A DNA stretch of 64,000 bases, taken from contig NZ_AP014509.1 of assembly GCF_000828655.1 (NCBI RefSeq), positions 1,426,001-1,490,000 of the forward strand. Direction: 5' to 3'. The stretch is from Thermotoga caldifontis AZM44c09 (lineage in GTDB: Bacteria > Thermotogota > Thermotogae > Thermotogales > DSM-5069). The notes under the pieces are model-generated. The model saw only the letters and a list, made by a program, of their open reading frames with translations, was not told where the DNA came from and made no database searches. A program made the translations under genes and the position numbers. Shown here piece after piece: positions 59,444 to 64,000 of the stretch (the first letter of the stretch is position 1; every line of letters begins with the position of its first letter).

Positions 59444-60066
59444 CGCTGGCGAAAGGGAGGCTGGAAGAGGAGGCGTTCCCCTTTCTCGAAAGGTGTGGCT
59501 TCCGGTTCGAAGAAAAGGGCGAGAGGTCGCTGATCGTCACGGACATCGAGGAAAGCTTGAAGATCTTCATCGTGAAACCTGCGGACGTTCCAACGTACGT
59601 GTCCAGCGGTGTGGTGGACGTGGGCATCTGCGGCACAGATTCGATCGTCGAATCGCAGCTCAAACTGATCCAGCCGATGAAACTCCCCTTCGGGAAGGCG
59701 AAGATGGTCGTGTCTGGCTTCGAAGGTTTCAAAATGAAGAACGGCAGCGTGACCGTGGCGACGAAGTTTCCCGTGAGCGCGAAGCTGTACTTCGATTCAA
59801 AAGGTGTGGATGTGAAGATCGTCAAGTTGAACGGTTCCGTTGAACTCGCACCGCTCGTGGGTCTGGCACCCCTGATAGTGGACATCGTTCAAACCGGAAG
59901 GACGCTGAGGGAGAACGGGCTCTCGATTCTGGACGAGATCTATCCCATCAGTGCTGTCGTGACGCTGAACGACGTTTCTTACAGGATCAAGCGTGGAGAG
60001 ATCCTGAGATTTTTAGAACGGCTCGAAAGGGGGTGCGGGCGTGAGGATCTTGATAGAACCCGCTGA
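59431..60066 (+). CDS. hisG: ATP phosphoribosyltransferase, short form
   Basis: A 211-residue first enzyme of histidine synthesis, joining ATP and PRPP. The short form lacks the C-terminal regulatory domain and needs HisZ, encoded just upstream. KVALAKGRLEEEAFPFLERC opens the protein; VVDVGICGTDSIVES, VATKFPVSAKLYFDSKGV and the PRPP loop DIVQTGRTLRENGL (about residue 152) are clear. It overlaps hisD by 26 bases. Confidence 0.96.
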   Translation: MVKVALAKGRLEEEAFPFLERCGFRFEEKGERSLIVTDIEESLKIFIVKPADVPTYVSSGVVDVGICGTDSIVESQLKLIQPMKLPFGKAKMVVSGFEGFKMKNGSVTVATKFPVSAKLYFDSKGVDVKIVKLNGSVELAPLVGLAPLIVDIVQTGRTLRENGLSILDEIYPISAVVTLNDVSYRIKRGEILRFLERLERGCGREDLDRTR

Positions 60067-61330
60067 ACGGCAGCTGCTCGAGATACTCGAAGCGAGAAGG
60101 CTGGACTTCGCGAACATCGAAAAGACGGTGAGAGAAATAGTGGAAGACGTGAAGCACAACGGACAGGCCGCGCTGGAAAAGTACATCGCGCTGTACGAGA
60201 AATGCGCCTTGAAGGATGAACAGATCCTGGTCAGTGAGGAAGAACTTGAGGCCGTAAAGGTCGAGGAAGAGTTCAGAGATCTGTGCGAAAAGCTCATCGA
60301 AAGACTCGAAAGGTTCCACTCGATGCAGCTGCAGGCTTCTCTGTGGAGTCTGACTTCTCACGGCTCTTTCGTGGGGTGTCTGATGAAGCCGATCGAGAGC
60401 GTCGCGATCTACGTGCCCGCCGGCAGGAAGGTGTACTTCACGACGCTACTCATGTGCGCGGTGCCGGCGAAGATAGCGGGGGTCGAAAGGATCGTCGTGG
60501 CATGCCCACCGAACGAGGATGGAAAGGTTCCAGATCGAATACTGTATCTGTGCAGAAGATTGAACATTCGAGAGATCTACAAGGTCGGTGGGGCACACGC
60601 GATCGCGGCCCTGGCCTACGGCACGGGCATCGTGAAGAGGGTCGACAAGATCGTCGGACCGGGGAACGCGTACGTATCGTGTGCGAAGAAGCTCGTGTTT
60701 GGAGATTGCGGGATCGATTCCGTGGCGGGACCGACAGAGCTTCTCATCGTCGCCGACTCCACCGCGAAGCCTGCGTTCGTGGCGGCGGACATGCTCGCAC
60801 AGGCGGAACACGACGAGATGGCCATGAGCGCGCTGATCACGGACGACGAGAACCTGATGGACGGAGTGCTCGAAGAACTCGCAAGCCAGCTCAACTCTCT
60901 GAGCGAGCCGAACAGGTCCGTGGCGAAGGTTTCGCTCGAGAAGAACGGTCTCGCGATACTGCTGAAAGATCTGAAAGACGCGATCGAGGTGGTGAACCTG
61001 CTGGCGCCGGAACATCTCGAACTGTTCGTGGAAGATCCCTTCTCCTGGCTGGGCAGGGTGAGGAACGCGGGTTCCGTCTTCGTTGGCAACAGCTCCGCCG
61101 AGGCGTTCGGTGATTACGGTATCGGACCGAACCACGTGCTCCCCACACTGCAGAACGCCAGGTTCGCTTCCGGTTTGAGCGTTCAGGACTTTTTGAAGAA
61201 GATCTTCGTGACCGTGGTGAGCGAAGAAGAGGTGCGAGAACAGGGCGAATTCTACGCGCGGCTGGCGAGGCTCGAAGGTTTCGAAGCCCACGCACGCTCG
61301 ATCGAAGCGAGAATGGGGGGAGCAAGGTGA
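60041..61330 (+). CDS. hisD: Histidinol dehydrogenase
   Basis: A 429-residue zinc enzyme for the last two oxidations, histidinol to histidine. Recognised by ESVAIYVPAGRKVYFTTLLM, KVGGAHAIAALAYGTGIVKR, KIVGPGNAYVSCAKKLVFG, IDSVAGPTELLIVADSTAKP, AQAEHDEMAMSALITDD (zinc His and Gln) and the late FGDYGIGPNHVLPT. GTG start within hisG after GGGGGTGC; it overlaps hisC by four bases. Confidence 0.97.
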   Translation: MRILIEPAERQLLEILEARRLDFANIEKTVREIVEDVKHNGQAALEKYIALYEKCALKDEQILVSEEELEAVKVEEEFRDLCEKLIERLERFHSMQLQASLWSLTSHGSFVGCLMKPIESVAIYVPAGRKVYFTTLLMCAVPAKIAGVERIVVACPPNEDGKVPDRILYLCRRLNIREIYKVGGAHAIAALAYGTGIVKRVDKIVGPGNAYVSCAKKLVFGDCGIDSVAGPTELLIVADSTAKPAFVAADMLAQAEHDEMAMSALITDDENLMDGVLEELASQLNSLSEPNRSVAKVSLEKNGLAILLKDLKDAIEVVNLLAPEHLELFVEDPFSWLGRVRNAGSVFVGNSSAEAFGDYGIGPNHVLPTLQNARFASGLSVQDFLKKIFVTVVSEEEVREQGEFYARLARLEGFEAHARSIEARMGGAR

Positions 61331-62361
61331 GTTTCAGTTCGGTCGTTGAAGAGATCAGAAAGAACGTAGAGGCGTACCGGTCTGAGCCGAGGACTCTCAC
61401 GTACCTTGCGCTGAACGAAAATCCCTATCCTTTTCCGGAAGAACTGGTGCGGGAGTGTTTCGAACGGATCGACGCGAGCAGGTTGCCGACCTACGTCGAT
61501 TCGCCGTCGGAAGAATTTTTGAACGAACTGGTCGACTACGTTTCGATCGGAGGATGGAAGGCGCAGAAAGAACAGATCAGCGTCGGAAACGGTGCCGATG
61601 AGATCATCTACGTGCTTTTGAGCATGTTCAAAGATCTTTCAATCTACGTCTTTCCACCGACCTACAGCTGTTACGAGATCTTCGCCAGCGCCGTTGGCGT
61701 GAAGCTGAACAGGGTGCCGCTCGCTGGTGAGAGGATCGATCTCGAGAGGTTGAAAGACCTCAACGAGGACTGCGTAGTTTTCCTGCCGAACCCGAACAAT
61801 CCGACGGGACATCTCTTCACGGACGAAGAGATCTTTCGGCTTTTGAACAGCGGTGCGCTCCTCGTTCTCGACGAGGCTTACTACGAATTCTCTGGCAGGA
61901 CCTACGCACCTTTGATAGAGGATTATTCCAACCTGATCGTCGTTCGAACCTTTTCCAAGGCCTTCGGTCTGGCGTCGCAGAGGATAGGCTATCTCATCGC
62001 GAACACCGCACTGATCGACGCCTACAACAGGATCCGACTACCTTACAACGTGAGCTATACAGGACAGCTCTTCGCGACGGTCGCGCTGAAGAACAGACGC
62101 ATCTTCGAAGAGAGAATAGAAAGGATCGTCGAAGAGAGAGAAAGGCTCAAGAGTGCACTGCGAAGGCTCGGTTTCAACGTGAGCGATTCGAAGGCGAACT
62201 TCGTCTTCGTCTATCTGGATCAGAAAGAGGCCGAGAGGATCCATCGGGCGTTGCTGGAACGCGGAATAACCGTGAGGAAAACAGGTTGGGGGCTTCGAAT
62301 CAGTGTGGGACAGACGCAGCAGAACGACCTTGTGATCGAAACGCTGGAGGGATTAATGTGA
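61327..62361 (+). CDS. hisC: Histidinol-phosphate aminotransferase
   Basis: A 344-residue PLP-dependent class I/II aminotransferase turning imidazole-acetol phosphate into histidinol phosphate. LALNENPYPFPEEL at the start, ISVGNGADEIIYVLLSMF, FLPNPNNPTGHLFTDEE, LLVLDEAYYEFSGRTY and the PLP-lysine segment VRTFSKAFGLASQRIGYLIA are all present. The start overlaps the hisD stop; GGGGGGAGCAAG precedes it. Confidence 0.95.
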   Translation: MSFSSVVEEIRKNVEAYRSEPRTLTYLALNENPYPFPEELVRECFERIDASRLPTYVDSPSEEFLNELVDYVSIGGWKAQKEQISVGNGADEIIYVLLSMFKDLSIYVFPPTYSCYEIFASAVGVKLNRVPLAGERIDLERLKDLNEDCVVFLPNPNNPTGHLFTDEEIFRLLNSGALLVLDEAYYEFSGRTYAPLIEDYSNLIVVRTFSKAFGLASQRIGYLIANTALIDAYNRIRLPYNVSYTGQLFATVALKNRRIFEERIERIVEERERLKSALRRLGFNVSDSKANFVFVYLDQKEAERIHRALLERGITVRKTGWGLRISVGQTQQNDLVIETLEGLM

Positions 62362-62954
62362 GGCTGGAAAAGAAGGAAAATTCCTGTTCTATCGGGCGTG
62401 AAACTCAAGAGACCGCCATCGAGCTAAAGCTCGTCGAGGATGGAAAAGGAACTTTCTCTGGCTCGAGCAAGATCGGATTTTTGGACCACATGCTGAAGAC
62501 CTTCTGCAAATTCTCGACGCTGTCTTTGAACGTGGAACGTTTCGAGGCGGATCTGCACGTGGACATGCACCACGCGGTTGAGGATCTTGCGATCGTGCTG
62601 GGCATCGCTTTCAGAGAGCTCTTCGATTATTCAAAGATCGCGCGTTTCGGTCACGCGATCGTCCCGATGGACGAAGCTCTCACTCTGTGTTCCATCGATT
62701 TTTCAGGAAGGGGTTTTCTGAACTTTCAGGTGTTCTTCGAAACGGAAAGGATCGGAGAGTTCCCCACCGAGCTCATCGAAGAGTTCTTCAGAGCCTTCGC
62801 GATGAACGCGAGGGTCACGCTCCACATCGTGAAAATGTTCGGGAAAAACTCGCACCACGTGGCAGAGTCCATCTTCAAAGCGTTCGGCATGAGTGTCAAA
62901 GAAGCGATCAGGAAAGTTGAATCCGTTCAGAGCACGAAGAACGTCATAGATTGA
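62358..62954 (+). CDS. hisB: Imidazoleglycerol-phosphate dehydratase
   Basis: A 198-residue manganese enzyme, single-function HisB without the phosphatase domain. GFLDHMLKTFCKFSTLSL, DLHVDMHHAVEDLAIVLG and the second half KNSHHVAESIFKAFGMSVKE carry the metal His clusters. One usual motif, HxxED, is here HHAVED; the first-half N-terminal ET-x-I is ETQETAIEL. I place the start at GTG 62358, which has GGAGGG 8 bases upstream and overlaps the hisC stop; the frame is open from 62286. Histidinol phosphatase must be elsewhere. Confidence 0.95.
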   Translation: MRLEKKENSCSIGRETQETAIELKLVEDGKGTFSGSSKIGFLDHMLKTFCKFSTLSLNVERFEADLHVDMHHAVEDLAIVLGIAFRELFDYSKIARFGHAIVPMDEALTLCSIDFSGRGFLNFQVFFETERIGEFPTELIEEFFRAFAMNARVTLHIVKMFGKNSHHVAESIFKAFGMSVKEAIRKVESVQSTKNVID

Positions 62955-62974
62955 CCGTGAAGGAAGGTGGGGCG

Positions 62975-63700
62975 ATGCTCGTCATTCCCGCGATCGATCT
63001 TTACGAAGGGCGCGTCGTGAGGTTCGAGAAGGGCAGGAAAGAGAACTGCCGTTTTTACGAGCTCGATCCGATTGAGCTTCTGGAAACCTTCGTGTGGGAG
63101 GGTTTCAAACTCGTGCACGTCGTCGATCTTTCTGCGGCGATCGATGGTTCGAGGTCGAACGAAGCCGTTTTGAAAAAGATCGCGAGCAAGGATCTGGCGC
63201 GCTTCGTTCAGCTGGGAGGTGGGATAAGGGACGTTGAGCGTGCGCTGAAACTCAAAGAGATGGGTTTTGAAAGACAGATCCTCAGTTCCGCCCTGGTCGA
63301 AAACCCATCGCTGGTTCGTGAACTGCTCGCGCGCGGTGTGGACGTGATCTTCTCTCTCGACACGTCGCAGGGTAAGGTACGCGTCAAAGGGTGGAACGGT
63401 CAGAGCGATGTGGACGCGATCGAGCTGCTCGAAAGGCTGAAAAATTTCGGTTTGAGGCGGGTGGTACACACCGACGTGGACGCAGACGGCACCATGAAGG
63501 GTAGAGATCTGCGGTTCACACGGAAGCTCGCGATCGAAACACAGCTCGAGTTCATCGTGGCTGGAGGTGCAGGTTCAGTGGAAGATCTGAAGCGTGTGAG
63601 AGAGCTTTCTTTCGAGGTTCCAAACGTGGTCGGACTGATCGTTGGAAGGGCGTTTTACGAGGGAAAAATCTCTCTGGAGGTGATGAGAAGCTATGTTTAA
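62975..63700 (+). CDS. hisA: Phosphoribosylformimino-AICAR-phosphate isomerase HisA
   Basis: A 241-residue TIM-barrel enzyme opening the ribose of Pro[23 protein letters not shown] opens the barrel; [57 protein letters not shown] with the catalytic Asp, and [16 protein letters not shown] follow. The ATG at 62975 has GGTGGGG 4 bases upstream, better than the earlier frame start at 62951. There are only 20 bases between hisB and this start, with no hisH in between. Confidence 0.94.
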   Translation: MLVIPAIDLYEGRVVRFEKGRKENCRFYELDPIELLETFVWEGFKLVHVVDLSAAIDGSRSNEAVLKKIASKDLARFVQLGGGIRDVERALKLKEMGFERQILSSALVENPSLVRELLARGVDVIFSLDTSQGKVRVKGWNGQSDVDAIELLERLKNFGLRRVVHTDVDADGTMKGRDLRFTRKLAIETQLEFIVAGGAGSVEDLKRVRELSFEVPNVVGLIVGRAFYEGKISLEVMRSYV

Positions 63701-64000
63701 GAGAATCGTGGCGTGTCTGGACGTGAAGGACGGTAAGGTCGTTAAAGGAAGACAGTTCGTGGACTTCGTCTATGCGGGTGATCCATTACAGCTCGCCGAG
63801 AAGTACTGCGAAGCTGGCGTGGACGAACTGGTGTTTCTGGACATCACCGCATCTCTCGAATCGAGAAGAACGATGATCGAGCTGGCGAAGAAGGTCGCTG
63901 AAAGGGTGAAGGTACCCTTCATTGTCGGTGGGGGAATCAGGGACGTTGAGACCGCAGCGGAGTTGATCTATGCGGGTGTGGACAAAGTGAGCGTCAACAC
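63693..64000 (+). CDS. hisF: Imidazole glycerol phosphate synthase cyclase subunit HisF (partial)
   Basis: The first 102 residues of the HisF TIM barrel, cut by the window end: [20 protein letters not shown] with catalytic Asp11, [20 protein letters not shown] and [20 protein letters not shown]. It needs the HisH glutaminase for ammonia, whose gene is not seen here. GGAGGTGAT lies within the end of hisA, and the ATG at 63693 overlaps the hisA stop by 8 bases. Confidence 0.96.
   Translation, partial: MFKRIVACLDVKDGKVVKGRQFVDFVYAGDPLQLAEKYCEAGVDELVFLDITASLESRRTMIELAKKVAERVKVPFIVGGGIRDVETAAELIYAGVDKVSVN

Overview
The window looks like a chromosome segment of a hyperthermophilic Thermotogales bacterium, most likely of the Thermotoga/Pseudothermotoga group. 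The evidence is an intact reverse gyrase, a Thermotoga-type GH10 xylanase beside an oligosaccharide ABC transporter, a histidine operon in near-Thermotoga order with split HisZ/short HisG, strong AGGAGGTGA-like ribosome sites, frequent GTG/TTG starts and tight overlapping operons. The species call is inference from gene content only.

Layout. 1-4.5 kb: a family-5 oligosaccharide ABC transporter (minus strand), divergent from a secreted xylanase, with two palindromes between them. 4.6-12.7 kb: reverse gyrase, a PiT phosphate permease, a TAXI-TRAP transporter and a sugar isomerase-like TIM barrel. 12.7-39.7 kb: a surface polysaccharide locus that looks like two modules. Module A has a priming sugar-phosphate transferase, mannose-1-P guanylyltransferase, GDP-mannose dehydratase, GDP-fucose synthase, glycosyltransferases and a flippase. 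Module B has a second priming transferase, glycosyltransferases, an epimerase, a fused ADH/Gfo-Idh oxidoreductase, a Wzy-like polymerase, a UDP-GlcNAc 2-epimerase, a second flippase and an asparagine-synthase-like protein. A nearly identical 1.1-kb direct repeat (the 2-epimerase gene) lies in both modules, and several glycosyltransferase fragments lie between intact genes.

40-50.5 kb: rmuC followed by a defence/toxin-antitoxin island with much decay. It holds a frameshifted PD-(D/E)XK-like gene, a decayed nucleotidyltransferase, a PIN/Phd pair, an MNT/HEPN pair, dispersed repeats and three AAA-type ATPases on the minus strand, each with its own palindrome just upstream of its promoter. 50.5-58.4 kb: hybrid-cluster protein, a small sigma-region-2-like gene coupled to a holin-like gene, an MFS transporter, an MBL hydrolase, a lactate-permease-like protein, a lytic transglycosylase and a DUF1659/DUF2922 pair. 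The sigma-like/holin operon and the DUF1659/DUF2922 operon share an almost identical promoter-plus-hairpin element.

58.4-64 kb: the histidine operon hisZ-hisG-hisD-hisC-hisB-hisA-hisF (hisF runs off the end; hisH is absent from its usual place). It is preceded by a consensus promoter, a 30-codon leader peptide with three consecutive His codons, and mutually exclusive RNA hairpins ending in an intrinsic terminator: a classical ribosome-mediated attenuator.

The strongest candidates for undescribed biology are the his attenuator in this phylum, the palindrome-tagged ATPase trio, and the shared regulatory element linking a small sigma-like protein to DUF1659/DUF2922.
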